A DNA stretch of 51,101 nucleotides from Altererythrobacter sp. (GCA_031178065.1 JAPSJS010000020.1:1-51101); one strand, 5' to 3'. Positions 8,713 through 16,452 are shown, numbered from the stretch's first letter. Notes: generated by a model not told the origin, from the sequence alone. Made by a program: numbers and translations.

Positions 8713-8772
8713 CGCCCCGGACTGCAGATGAATACGAAATTCCCGGCGGCGCGAAGAGTGCCCGCAGCAGGC

Positions 8773-9096
8773 CTACTCGCCGTCGGGCTCGAGCATCAGG
8801 ACGACCTCGTCCGGATGCACCACGTTGAAGTTCCGGCGCAACTGCTCGCCCACCAGATCGGGGTCCGCGTGATCCGGGTCCAGCAGCTCGACCCGGTTGC
8901 GGAGCGCGTTGCGCTCTTCCGTCAGCTTCGCGATGCGCGTCTGGTGCTTGCCCAGCAACTGCTCGTTCTCACCCCACGCAAGCAGTCCACTCGGCCCTGC
9001 GATAGCAAGACCCATGAGCAGCAGGAGAAGCGCCAGGGCGAACCCTTGCGTCAATTGCTCCTTCGGCAAAGTGATCTTGTGCCCTGCTCGCGTCAC
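8773..9096 (-). CDS. ftsB: FtsB/DivIC-like septum formation initiator
   Basis: This is a small bitopic membrane protein, 107 aa from GTG 9096. A TTG at 9132 in frame would add 12 residues with an unlikely composition; neither start has a clear ribosome site, so the start is uncertain. A membrane helix at about 20-40 (LALLLLLMGLAIAGPSGLLAW) is followed by a short coiled coil ('LLGKHQTRIAKLTEERNALR') and 'LLDPDHADPDLVGEQLRRN'. This is the usual FtsB-like layout. FtsB joins FtsL and FtsQ in the divisome. It stands 152 bases upstream of pdhA on the same strand. The role in division is inferred from family and architecture. Confidence 0.8.
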   Translation of the reverse strand: MTRAGHKITLPKEQLTQGFALALLLLLMGLAIAGPSGLLAWGENEQLLGKHQTRIAKLTEERNALRNRVELLDPDHADPDLVGEQLRRNFNVVHPDEVVLMLEPDGE

Positions 9097-9227
9097 GAGA
9101 GCGACAGAATCACAGTTAATGCCGCGATTCAAGCGGTTTGTCGGCGATCATCACCCATTTGCGACGACCCGATGCTCCTGCGCGAGCCCTACCGTGCCTC
9201 CCGCGCGTTTCCAACATGACCTCACCC

Positions 9228-9256
9228 TTGCGGAATCGGATCGAATTGGTTACACT
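9228..9256 (+). promoter_or_regulatory. predicted sigma-70 promoter of hppD
   Basis: TTGCGG (9228-9233) is separated by 17 bases from TACACT (9251-9256). Transcription would start near 9263, about 20 bases before the ATG. The boxes are only moderate matches, which suits a regulated promoter, and the -10 lies within the palindrome at 9245-9266. Confidence 0.5.
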
Positions 9257-9266
9257 TGAAACCAAT
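9245..9266. promoter_or_regulatory. 22-bp palindromic operator candidate before hppD
   Basis: The arms ATTGGTT (9245-9251) and AACCAAT (9260-9266) are perfect inverted repeats. The inner bases continue the symmetry (CA at 9253-9254, TG at 9257-9258), giving 18 of 22 symmetric positions. The site covers the predicted -10 and start point and ends just before the GAGGAG ribosome site, so a bound dimer would block initiation. The regulator is not encoded in this window. Confidence 0.65.
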
Positions 9267-9282
9267 AGAGGAGACGACATTC

Positions 9283-10404
9283 ATGCCCGACCTGTTCGAA
9301 AACCCCGCCGGCCTCGATGGCTTCGAGTTCGTGGAATTCTGCGCGCCGGAGAAGGGCGTTCTCGAACCGGTGTTCGAAGCCATGGGTTTCACGCACGTGG
9401 CCACCCACCGCAGCAAGGATGTGCACCTCTGGCGCCAGGGCGGCATCAACCTGGTCACCAATTACGAGCCCAGAAGCGCAGCCTGGTATTTCGCGCGCGA
9501 GCACGGCCCGTCCGCCTGCGGCATGGCGTTCGGCGTGAAGGATGCCACCAAGGCCTGGCAGCACCTGATGGACAACGGTGCCGAGCCGGTCCACGTCGAG
9601 ACTGGACCGATGGAATTGCGCCTGCCTGCGATCCGCGGCATCGGCGGCGCGATCCTCTACCTCGTCGACCGTTATGAGAACGAGGGCGGCGAAGGCCTGA
9701 CGATCTACGACATCGATTTCGAATATCTGCCCGGTGTCGAGAAGCACCCGGCCGGCGCCGGCTTCAAGCTGATCGATCACCTGACGCACAACGTCTACGG
9801 CGGGCGCATGAAGTATTGGGCGGACTACTACGAGACGCTCTTCAACTTCCAGGAAATCCGCTACTTCGACATCAAGGGCGAATATACCGGCCTCACCTCG
9901 AAGGCGCTGACGGCACCCGACGGCAAGGTCCGCATCCCGCTCAACGAGGAAGGCGAAAGCGGCAAGGGCCAGATCGAGGAATACCTGCGCGAATTCAACG
10001 GCGAAGGCATCCAGCACATCGCCCTCATCTGCGACGATCTCCTGGCCTGCTGGGACAAGCTCAAGAAGCTTGGCGTGCCGTTCATGACCGCGCCGCCCGC
10101 CACTTACTACGAAATGCTCGACGAGCGCCTGCCCGGCCACGGCGAGGACGTCGAGGCGCTGAAGGCGCGCGGCATCCTCCTCGACGGCACCACCGAAGGC
10201 GGTCGTCCGCGCCTGCTCCTGCAGATCTTCGCGGAGGCGCAGGTCGGCCCGGTCTTCTTCGAATTCATCCAGCGCAAGGGCGACGAAGGCTTCGGCGAGG
10301 GCAACTTCAAGGCGCTGTTCGAATCGATGGAACGCGACCAGATCAAGCGCGGCGCACTCAAGGTCGAGGACGCGCAACCCGCAGAGACGGAACCGGCGGA
10401 GTAA
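9283..10404 (+). CDS. hppD: 4-hydroxyphenylpyruvate dioxygenase
   Basis: This enzyme converts 4-hydroxyphenylpyruvate to homogentisate, the second step of tyrosine catabolism, using non-haem iron. The protein has 373 aa from ATG 9283, which has a GAGGAG ribosome site; the frame extends to a TTG at 9256 that lies in the promoter. It has two vicinal-oxygen-chelate domains. The iron triad is visible in the C-terminal half: H166 (in LIDHLTHNV), H245 (in IQHIAL) and E327 (in VFFEFIQR). The C-terminal helix '[18 protein letters not shown]' is the family's closing lid. The last ~15 residues are an acidic, Pro/Ala-rich tail. A second VOC gene follows after 17 bases. Homogentisate dioxygenase is not nearby. 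Confidence 0.97.
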   Translation: MPDLFENPAGLDGFEFVEFCAPEKGVLEPVFEAMGFTHVATHRSKDVHLWRQGGINLVTNYEPRSAAWYFAREHGPSACGMAFGVKDATKAWQHLMDNGAEPVHVETGPMELRLPAIRGIGGAILYLVDRYENEGGEGLTIYDIDFEYLPGVEKHPAGAGFKLIDHLTHNVYGGRMKYWADYYETLFNFQEIRYFDIKGEYTGLTSKALTAPDGKVRIPLNEEGESGKGQIEEYLREFNGEGIQHIALICDDLLACWDKLKKLGVPFMTAPPATYYEMLDERLPGHGEDVEALKARGILLDGTTEGGRPRLLLQIFAEAQVGPVFFEFIQRKGDEGFGEGNFKALFESMERDQIKRGALKVEDAQPAETEPAE

Positions 10405-10421
10405 GCCATACGGAGGCAGCG

Positions 10422-10997
10422 ATGACCGAACAGGCAATGCACCCGATCAAGCTCGGCGGGGTCCACCACGCGGCCTACCGCTGCAAGGACGCCAAGGAGA
10501 CGGTGGAATGGTACGAGAAGGTGCTCGGCATGGAGTATGTCAGCGCCTTCTCCGAAGACCATGTGCCCTCCACGGGCGAGTACGATCCCTACATGCACGT
10601 GTTCCTCGATGCGGGTAACGGCAACGTTCTGGCGTTCTTCGAACTGCCCCAGCAGAAGGACATGGGCCGCGACGAGAACACGCCGGCCTGGGTCCAGCAC
10701 CTCGCCTTCCGCGTCGGCTCGGAGGAGGAATTGCTCGCAGCCAAGGATCACGTCGAAAGCCTCGGCATCGACGTGATCGGCCCGACGCACCACGGCATCT
10801 TCAAGTCGATCTATTTCTTCGACCCCAATGGCCACCGCGTCGAACTCGCTGCCGACATCGGCACCGATGAACAGTATGCCGAACTCAAGCGTGTCGCGAT
10901 GCCGATGCTCGAGGAATGGTCGCAGACCAAGAAGGCACCGCGCCATGCAGACTGGCTGCACGAGATCGCCCGCGCGGAACACTCCGCGAAAGGCTGA
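10422..10997 (+). CDS. VOC-family (glyoxalase/dioxygenase-fold) protein, cotranscribed with hppD
   Basis: This is a 191-aa protein from ATG 10422 with a CGGAGG ribosome site, 17 bases after hppD. The vicinal-oxygen-chelate fold is indicated by 'GGVHHAAYRCKDAKETVEWYEKVLGM' at the start of module 1 and 'PAWVQHLAFRV' and 'SIYFFDPNGHRVELAADIG' in module 2. Candidate metal ligands are a His in GVHH, the His in VQHLAF and the Glu in HRVEL, the arrangement of a 2-His-1-carboxylate site. The substrate is unknown. The position behind hppD suggests a role in aromatic amino acid breakdown. Glyoxalase-type activity cannot be excluded. Confidence 0.88.
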   Translation: MTEQAMHPIKLGGVHHAAYRCKDAKETVEWYEKVLGMEYVSAFSEDHVPSTGEYDPYMHVFLDAGNGNVLAFFELPQQKDMGRDENTPAWVQHLAFRVGSEEELLAAKDHVESLGIDVIGPTHHGIFKSIYFFDPNGHRVELAADIGTDEQYAELKRVAMPMLEEWSQTKKAPRHADWLHEIARAEHSAKG

Positions 10998-11019
10998 CAC
11001 CTTCTCGGGTGGGCGTCGT

Positions 11020-11039
11020 CCGGCCCGGGCGGGGGCCGG
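11020..11039 (+). terminator. possible terminator after hppD-VOC
   Basis: CCGGCCC (11020-11026) pairs with GGGCCGG (11033-11039) across a six-base loop. Only a short TTCC follows, so this is a weak intrinsic terminator at best. It lies between the VOC gene and the tRNA. Confidence 0.35.
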
Positions 11040-11091
11040 TTCCGCGTAGTTCTTGCAGCGCCGCGCCCGCGACCCTAAAGCGCGCTGCGGG

Positions 11092-11168
11092 GCGCCCGTA
11101 GCTCAGTCGGATAGAGCACCAGATTCCTAATCTGGGGGCCACAGGTTCGAATCCTGTCGGGCGCACCA
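11092..11168 (+). tRNA. tRNA-Arg (anticodon CCU)
   Basis: The full cloverleaf is visible: acceptor GCGCCCG (11092-11098) with CGGGCGC (11158-11164), discriminator A and encoded CCA (11166-11168). The anticodon stem is CCAGA/TCTGG (11119-11123, 11131-11135) around the loop TTCCTAA. The anticodon CCT at 11126-11128 reads AGG. The T arm is ACAGG-TTCGAAT-CCTGT. The gene ends 17 bases before the stop of the convergent GGDEF-EAL gene. I see no att-like repeat or integrase beside it. Confidence 0.97.
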
Positions 11169-11185
11169 CACTTCGATCGAGCAGC

Positions 11186-13747
11186 TCACATGCCTGGGAA
11201 GCCGGCGGCCCGGCGGGCATCGAGAAGTGCGGGCACCCGGTCCGCCGCAATCGCTCGGCCGAAGTAGTATCCCTGCCCCAACGAACACCCCTGCTCGAGC
11301 AGGATGCGTCTCTGCTGCTCGGTCTCGATGCCTTCGGCGACCACCGAGAGGCGCAGGCTTCGCGCCAGTGCGGCGATGGCCGCGACGATCGCGCGCATGT
11401 CGGGATCGGCCGCCACCTTCTCCACGAACGAGCGATCGATCTTGACCAGGTCGACCGGGAAATCCCTCAGATGCGAGAGCGAGGAATAGCCGGTGCCGAA
11501 GTCGTCGAGCGCGATGTGTACGCCGGCGCAGCTGAGCACCTCGAGAGCGCGGCCGACGTAGCCCGAGCACCGGTCGAGGAAGACGTGCTCGGTCACCTCG
11601 ACTTCGATGAGCGCAGGGGGAACGTCATGCTCCTGCAATCGCGCGAGCAGCCGTTCGGCGAAGTCGTCGCGGAGAAACTCCGCCGGCGCGGCATTGATGG
11701 CGATGCGGCCGACGCTGAGCCCCTGCCCCAGCCATTCGCGCAGATCGGAGAAGACGCGCCGCTGCACGAGATCACCGATCTTTGAGGCCAGCTCGTAGTC
11801 GCGGAAGGCTTCGAGCACGGAATCTGGCGGCTGCAGCCCTCGCCCTTCGTGATGCCATCGGAGCAGCGCTTCGAAGCCGACGATCCGGCCTGTGCAGAGA
11901 TCCACCTTGGGTTGATAGTGCGGGTCGACCGTGCGGTCCGAGACGGCCGACCGCGCGAGATCGAGCTGCGTCGCGACGACGAGCGCCTGTTCGAGCATTT
12001 CCCGGCGGAACATCCTCGTCCCGCCCCGTCCGCTGTCCTTGAGGGCGTAGAGCGCGACGTCGGCGTGCTTGAACAGCTCGTTCGCGCTTTCGGCATCCGC
12101 CGGGAACATCGCCCCGCCGATGCTCACATCGACGTTGATCGTTCGTCCGTCGATCCGAAATGGGCGGCGCAAGTGCTTGCGGATCTCGTTGCTCAACGCG
12201 GCGAGCTCGGCACTTCCATGGCAATGCTCAACCAGGATCGCGAACTCGTCGCCCCCGAGGCGCGCTGCGAGATCGGTGTGCCGCAGACACTTGCCGAGCC
12301 GGTCCCCGATCTCCTGCAGAAGTTGATCGCCCGCGGCGTGGCCGGCGCTGTCGTTCACGTGCTTGAAGTGATCGAGGTCGAGCAGGAGCAGCCCGACAGC
12401 GCGGCGCGTATGCATCGCGCGGAGCGTGGCGGCCTGCAGACGCGCATCGAAGGCGCGGCGATTGGGCAGTCCCGTCAGCGCGTCGTGCTCGCTCGCCCAC
12501 TTCAGGCGTTCGTTCGTCTCGCGCTGCTGCGTGATATCCTCGGCAACGACGATCGAGCTCTCGACCTCGCCAGTCGGCGCGCAAACGAATGACACGCTGA
12601 CGCGGCACCAGACGATCGTCCCGTCGGGGCGAACGTATCGCTTCTCGATCTGGAAGGCCTCGCCGTCCTTGCGCTGCTTGCCGAGAAAGGCGTTGTTCCA
12701 AGGCAGATCGTCGGGGTGCGTGAAGTCCATCACGTCGACCCCGAGCACCTCGTCCTCGCTGCGGCCGAGTATCTCGCAAAAGCGCGCGTTGACCAGCCGC
12801 GCGCGCCCGTCAGGGCCACTCTCGAGAATGCCGACCAAAGCCTGAGAGAAGATGTTGGCGAGCTGAGCGGTGCGGCGCCGGATCGCGTTGTTGGCCCGGT
12901 TCTGTTCGGAAACGTCCCGCACAGCCACGATCATGCGGAGCGGATGTCCGCGCCTGTCGCATTGTACCACTCCGGTCTGTCGCACGTCGGCATACGTCCC
13001 GTCGGCCTTGCGGAGCCGCATTTCGCATACGAAGCGCTCGCCGGTCTCGAGGCCCCGGCGGATCTCCGAGAAAACATCTGCGCGGTCCGCCGGATGCACC
13101 CGCGCAGCACACCACCGGCGCGAGCGGGCGACGCCGTCGCCGAAACCGAAGTCCGACTGGAGCGACTCCCAGAGCACGACCTGCCCAGTCTCCAGATTCC
13201 AATCGAGGACCAGATCGGTGGCGGCGGACGCTGCGAGCCGGTACCGTTCCTCGGCGCGGCGCAGTTCTTCTTCGGCCTTCTTGCGTCCATCGATGTTGCG
13301 GAACCAGACCGCGAGACCGCTACCTGCAAGGGGCGCGACGGCGATCTCGTACCAGCCGCCGAGAGGACCGTAGTAGGCCTCGAGGCGGGCCTCGCGTCGT
13401 GCCGCCATCGCGTCGCGATACTGCCGCTCGACTTTGGTTCCGAGCAGCGCCGGGAACTCCGTCCACAGCGACTTGCCCAGGAGAGACCGGCCCTCGGCGA
13501 TCTCGTCACGGGCAGGCTTGTTCAGATAGGTGAAGTGCCAGTTCGCATCCACGGCGAAGACGCACGCGGTCGCGAAGTCGAGGATCCTGCTCGCGGGATG
13601 CGTCGGCGAAAGCTCTTCGAGAGCCGAGACATCGTGCCGGTCCGCGTACGGCGCAACTCCGCGGCGGCGCGATGCCGCAACTGCCTTCGATGCTGCCACC
13701 AAGTGGGTTCCTATGAGACGATGCCCCGCGGGCGTAGTGAATCGCAT
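11186..13747 (-). CDS. PAS-PAS-PAS-GGDEF-EAL cyclic-di-GMP signalling protein
   Basis: This 853-aa protein probably both makes and breaks cyclic di-GMP. About three PAS modules fill residues 50-415 (for example 'ACVFAVDANWHFTYLNKPARDE' and 'FCEILGRSEDEVLGVDVMDF'). GGDEF follows with an intact active site 'ARLGGDEFAILVEH', and R-H-T-D sits five residues before it, the usual inhibitory I-site. EAL comes last with 'FEALLRWHHEG', 'EVTEHVF', 'DDFGTGYSSLSHL', 'KIDRSFVEK' and 'EGIETEQQ'. Both catalytic signatures look complete. No membrane helix is seen, so it is likely cytosolic. ATG 13747 is used; a TTG about 15 codons in has a better ribosome site (AGGA), so the start is uncertain. It is a single gene, convergent with the tRNA. 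Confidence 0.93.
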   Translation of the reverse strand: MRFTTPAGHRLIGTHLVAASKAVAASRRRGVAPYADRHDVSALEELSPTHPASRILDFATACVFAVDANWHFTYLNKPARDEIAEGRSLLGKSLWTEFPALLGTKVERQYRDAMAARREARLEAYYGPLGGWYEIAVAPLAGSGLAVWFRNIDGRKKAEEELRRAEERYRLAASAATDLVLDWNLETGQVVLWESLQSDFGFGDGVARSRRWCAARVHPADRADVFSEIRRGLETGERFVCEMRLRKADGTYADVRQTGVVQCDRRGHPLRMIVAVRDVSEQNRANNAIRRRTAQLANIFSQALVGILESGPDGRARLVNARFCEILGRSEDEVLGVDVMDFTHPDDLPWNNAFLGKQRKDGEAFQIEKRYVRPDGTIVWCRVSVSFVCAPTGEVESSIVVAEDITQQRETNERLKWASEHDALTGLPNRRAFDARLQAATLRAMHTRRAVGLLLLDLDHFKHVNDSAGHAAGDQLLQEIGDRLGKCLRHTDLAARLGGDEFAILVEHCHGSAELAALSNEIRKHLRRPFRIDGRTINVDVSIGGAMFPADAESANELFKHADVALYALKDSGRGGTRMFRREMLEQALVVATQLDLARSAVSDRTVDPHYQPKVDLCTGRIVGFEALLRWHHEGRGLQPPDSVLEAFRDYELASKIGDLVQRRVFSDLREWLGQGLSVGRIAINAAPAEFLRDDFAERLLARLQEHDVPPALIEVEVTEHVFLDRCSGYVGRALEVLSCAGVHIALDDFGTGYSSLSHLRDFPVDLVKIDRSFVEKVAADPDMRAIVAAIAALARSLRLSVVAEGIETEQQRRILLEQGCSLGQGYYFGRAIAADRVPALLDARRAAGFPGM

Positions 13748-13865
13748 CCCGCCGTTGCCAGGAGCCTTCTACAGACCGCTAAGTCTCGACCAGTTAATGC
13801 ACTGTAAAAAATATGAAACCGGCAGCATTCATAATCCGCTGTCCCGAAGCGATTCGATGCGGCCG

Positions 13866-14327
13866 TCAGTTCAGCTCGTCGGGTTCGGGGACCGGAAACG
13901 GCAGCGGGGCGAGCGAGATGCCCTCGTCCAGCAGTTCCTTCGCTTCCTTGAGCGTCGCCTTGCCGTGGATCGCTTCGAGATCCTTCTCGCCATAGTGCAT
14001 CGCGCGCGATTCCTCGGCGAAGCCGTCGCCGACCCAGCGGCTGCTTTCGAGAGCCTTCGCCTGGGCCTTGGCGAGCGCTTCCATTGCCTTGCGCACCTCG
14101 GGCGGTATCTTACCGCCGCTCATCGGCTTCTTCGGCTCCCCTGCCGCAGGCCGCCGATTGCCTTTGGCCCCCACTGCCGGCGCCATCGGCGCCTTGACGA
14201 TCTCGGCCGAACCGCACTGCGGGCAGGCCACGAGCCCACGCGCCTGCTGGCCGGCAAAGTCGTCGGACGAGCCGAACCAGCCTTCGAAACGGTGCCCTTC
14301 GGCGCAGGAGAGGTCGAACACGATCAT
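13866..14327 (-). CDS. DUF1178 family zinc-ribbon-like protein
   Basis: This is a 153-aa protein. Start ATG 14327 gives the family N-terminus 'MIVFDLSCAEGHRFEGWFGS'; the frame runs upstream but that overlaps the previous gene. Four cysteines/histidines in 'CAEGH' and 'CPQCGS' look like a small zinc ribbon. The middle is Lys/Pro-rich and the C-terminal half helical ('ALESSRWVGDGFAEESRAMHYGE'). The function of DUF1178 is unknown. It lies 10 bases downstream of the nitrilase-family gene and is the last gene of a grxC-hydrolase-DUF1178 operon, an arrangement common in alphaproteobacteria. Confidence 0.88.
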   Translation of the reverse strand: MIVFDLSCAEGHRFEGWFGSSDDFAGQQARGLVACPQCGSAEIVKAPMAPAVGAKGNRRPAAGEPKKPMSGGKIPPEVRKAMEALAKAQAKALESSRWVGDGFAEESRAMHYGEKDLEAIHGKATLKEAKELLDEGISLAPLPFPVPEPDELN

Positions 14328-14337
14328 CGCGGGCGCG

Positions 14338-15153
14338 CTAGTCGGGCATCTTGCGGCGATTGGCAAGGCTCGGGACCTGCCGGCGCACCTCGGCGATGCG
14401 CTCTGCCTCGATCTCCGCGAAATCCAGCCCCGGCGCTTCGCCGCCCATGTCGAGCAGGACTTCGCCCCAGGGATCGACCACGAGGCTGTGCCCGTAGGTT
14501 CGCCGGCCGTCCTCGTGAGTGCCGACCTGTGCCGCGGCGATCACGTAGGCGCTCGCCTCGATCGCCCGCGCCCGCTGCAGCACGTGCCAGTGCGCCTCGC
14601 CCGTCGGTACGGTGAAAGCGGCGGGAACGGCAATCGCGTCGCACCGGCGGTTGCCGAGCGCCTCGAACAACGCCGGGAAACGCAGGTCGTAGCAGACCGA
14701 AAGACCCAGGCGGCCGAGCGGCGTTTCGGGCGTCACGATCTCCTCGCCCGGACGATAGGCGTTCGATTCGCGCCAGCTCTCGCCGCTCGCGAGATCGACG
14801 TCGAACATGTGCATCTTGTCGTAGCGTGCGGCGATATTCCCGCCGGAATCGATCAGATAGCTGCGGTTCGCCCACTTGCCGTCGCCGAGATCGATCGCGA
14901 GCGAGCCGAGGGCGATCGACAGCCCTTCCCGCGCCGCCGCCTCGCGTACGGCGCCCAGCACGCGGTCGTCGGCTTCCCGTGCAACGTTCTGCGCCGCGCG
15001 AACGCGGTCGCGGTCGAGCAGGCCCGACATCTCGGGCGTGAACAGCATCGCCGCGCCCTCGCCCGCAGCGCGTTTCGCAGCCTCCACTATCGCTGCAGCA
15101 TTGCGCCCCGGGTCGATACCCGACTGCATCTGGAGAAGCGCGACGCGGGTCAT
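14338..15153 (-). CDS. carbon-nitrogen hydrolase (nitrilase superfamily, Nit1/Nit2-like)
   Basis: This is a 271-aa amidase. The nitrilase catalytic triad is visible: E41 ('FTPEMSG'), K113 ('YDKMHMFDVD') and C154 ('SVCYDLRFP'). The motifs match the Nit/omega-amidase branch. Such enzymes remove the amide from deaminated glutathione or alpha-keto acid amides, a repair role that fits its coupling to a glutaredoxin gene. ATG 15153 overlaps the grxC stop (ATGA). The exact substrate cannot be read from sequence. Confidence 0.92.
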   Translation of the reverse strand: MTRVALLQMQSGIDPGRNAAAIVEAAKRAAGEGAAMLFTPEMSGLLDRDRVRAAQNVAREADDRVLGAVREAAAREGLSIALGSLAIDLGDGKWANRSYLIDSGGNIAARYDKMHMFDVDLASGESWRESNAYRPGEEIVTPETPLGRLGLSVCYDLRFPALFEALGNRRCDAIAVPAAFTVPTGEAHWHVLQRARAIEASAYVIAAAQVGTHEDGRRTYGHSLVVDPWGEVLLDMGGEAPGLDFAEIEAERIAEVRRQVPSLANRRKMPD

Positions 15154-15413
15154 CCGCCGAGCAGCGCGTCCAGCTTGCCTTCGCGCTCGAGCGCGTGAAG
15201 CTCATCCGATCCGCCGACATGCGTGTCGCCGATGAAGATCTGCGGCACCGTGCGCGCGCCCGACGCGCGCTTCAGCATCTCGTCGCGCTTCGGGCCGCCC
15301 AGAGTGATATCGTATTCGGTATAGTCGACATCTTTCTGATCGAGCAGGCGCTTGGCGCGAACGCAGTATCCGCATCCGAACTTGGTGTAGATGTCGATCT
15401 TGGGCGTACTCAT
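15150..15413 (-). CDS. grxC: glutaredoxin 3
   Basis: This is an 87-aa dithiol glutaredoxin with active site C14-G-Y-C17 ('KFGCGYCVRAKRLL'), the cis-proline region 'TVPQIFIGDTHVGGSDEL' and normal family length. It reduces disulfides and glutathionylated proteins with glutathione. CGYC in place of CPYC is a common alphaproteobacterial variant. ATG 15413 follows a GAGGAA ribosome site. It is the first gene of the grxC-nitrilase-DUF1178 operon, and its upstream region is shared divergently with hsp20. Confidence 0.95.
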   Translation of the reverse strand: MSTPKIDIYTKFGCGYCVRAKRLLDQKDVDYTEYDITLGGPKRDEMLKRASGARTVPQIFIGDTHVGGSDELHALEREGKLDALLGG

Positions 15414-15448
15414 TGTTATTCCTCGATTATCCTTGCAAGAATGAAGCT

Positions 15449-15476
15449 CTTGAACGGCGGATCGTGCTCCCTATCT
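15449..15476 (+). promoter_or_regulatory. RpoH (sigma-32) heat-shock promoter of hsp20
   Basis: CTTGAA (15449-15454; core CTTG) and CCTATCT (15470-15476) are separated, from CTTG, by exactly 17 bases. This fits the alphaproteobacterial heat-shock consensus CTTG-N17/18-CYTATNT without mismatch. The start would be near 15483, giving a leader of about 105 bases before the hsp20 ATG. Confidence 0.75.
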
Positions 15477-15482
15477 GGCGAA

Positions 15483-15586
15483 TGGAGGCGCATGCCGCAA
15501 TGGATGCGTCCTTCACGAAACCGCCGGGTGCCGCATTGCGTGGGCCCGGCACATGGTCAAATTGCTCTTTGGAGGATTTGTTTTCG
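15483..15586 (+). promoter_or_regulatory. ROSE-like RNA thermometer in the hsp20 leader
   Basis: The leader ends with TTGCTC (15562-15567), a short UUUG loop, then the ribosome site GGAGGAT (15571-15577). Pairing C67-G72, U66-A73 and C65-G74, a G64.G75 mismatch, then U63-A76 reproduces the 3' hairpin of ROSE elements, including the conserved UUGCU anti-Shine-Dalgarno motif and the G.G pair. ROSE thermometers control small heat-shock genes in alphaproteobacteria. The 5' limit is estimated from the promoter. Confidence 0.65.
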
Positions 15587-16072
15587 ATGAACCGCTTTGA
15601 TTTTACCCCCTATCGCCGTTCCACCGTCGGCTTCGACCATCTGTTCGACCTGCTCGAGCGGCAGGCGCGCAGCAACACCGGCGACAACTACCCGCCGTTC
15701 AATATCGAGCGTCGCGGCGAAGACAGCTATCGCATCGTTCTGGCGATTGCCGGCTTCCGCCCCGCGGACATCGATATCACGGCGCAGCAGAACCTGCTGG
15801 TCGTTCAGGGCAAGAAGCGCGAGGAAACCGACGGCGAGAGCGAGATGCTCCATGTGGGCATCGCCAACCGCGGGTTCGAGCGCCGCTTCGAACTCGCCGA
15901 CTACGTTCGCGTCGAGAACGCGCGGCTCGAAGACGGGCTGCTCACGATCGATCTGGTCCGTGAGGTACCCGAAGCAATGAAGCCGAAGAAGATCGCCGTA
16001 AACGGGCAGAAGACGCTCGAGGTCGTGCGCGACGACAACGAAGAAAGCGAAAGCAAGGTCGACGCCGCCTGA
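15587..16072 (+). CDS. small heat-shock protein, Hsp20/alpha-crystallin family
   Basis: This is a 161-aa ATP-independent holdase chaperone. ATG 15587 lies 10 bases after GGAGGA; upstream codons in this frame are leader sequence. The N-terminal segment 'MNRFDFTPYRRSTVGFDHLFDLLER' has the arrangement of IbpA-type proteins. The alpha-crystallin domain spans about 37-135 ('PPFNIERRGEDSYRIVLAIAG', 'LLVVQGKK', 'HVGIANRGFERRFELADYVRV', 'NARLEDGLLTIDL'), followed by an acidic tail. An I-x-I-like motif is not obvious at the C-terminus. Regulation appears two-layered: an RpoH promoter and a translational thermometer. Confidence 0.95.
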   Translation: MNRFDFTPYRRSTVGFDHLFDLLERQARSNTGDNYPPFNIERRGEDSYRIVLAIAGFRPADIDITAQQNLLVVQGKKREETDGESEMLHVGIANRGFERRFELADYVRVENARLEDGLLTIDLVREVPEAMKPKKIAVNGQKTLEVVRDDNEESESKVDAA

Positions 16073-16091
16073 CGGCATCGCGCAAGTCGAG

Positions 16092-16127
16092 CGGCCCGCC
16101 TCCGGAAACGGGGCGGGCCGTTTGATT
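16092..16127 (+). terminator. intrinsic terminator of hsp20
   Basis: A 12-bp G+C-rich stem between 16092-16104 and 16109-16120 is closed by a GAAA tetraloop, has one bulged T at 16101, and is followed by TTTGATT. It lies 20 bases after the hsp20 stop. Confidence 0.75.
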
Positions 16128-16147
16128 CCGTAGCGGGAGCGGATGGA

Positions 16148-16187
16148 GGCGGGCCCGAAAGCCCGCCCCCGCGGCGCGGACGCCGCC
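16148..16187. repeat. two further G+C-rich stem-loops in the hsp20-pyrG gap
   Basis: GGCGGGC pairs with GCCCGCC across CCGAAA (about 16148-16167), and GCGGCG (16171-16176) pairs with CGCCGC (16181-16186) across CGGA. Neither has a good T tract on the plus strand. They sit directly behind the hsp20 terminator. Confidence 0.5.
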
Positions 16188-16330
16188 TTGTCACGGAGCA
16201 TGATCGTCCGGGTCGCAGAAGACGATCGACTCCGAGCCAAGCTCGATGGAATAGCCTGGGGCCCCTCGCGGACGACTCGAAAAAAATCGCGTACACCCAA
16301 CGGCATCATGCGCCGAATTCATCAAAAGAT
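16188..16330. other. intergenic stretch without a recognisable gene
   Basis: This is the rest of the hsp20-pyrG gap (16073-16452), apart from the hairpins listed. No open frame with gene-like composition, RNA gene or repeat was recognised. It contains a run of A residues near 16280. Confidence 0.5.
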
Positions 16331-16357
16331 AAAGCGCGGGCGCAAACATCCGCGCTT
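16322..16357 (-). terminator. intrinsic terminator of pyrG
   Basis: On the minus strand, AAGCGCGG (16357-16350) pairs with CCGCGCTT (16339-16332) across a 10-base loop and is followed by TATCTTTTGAT. It lies about 95 bases after the pyrG stop. Confidence 0.65.
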
Positions 16358-16452
16358 CCCTGTCCCGATTTGACGCTGTTTATTGCGCCTGCGCGGATCA
16401 AAGAGGCGTATGAGTTCGCAACTTCGCTAACAATAATACGCGCTTACGCGAC

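Noticed and set aside
11092-11185. tRNA-Arg(CCU) as an integration site for a mobile element
   Set aside because: No integrase, no repeated tRNA 3' end and no shift in gene character was found on either side within the window.
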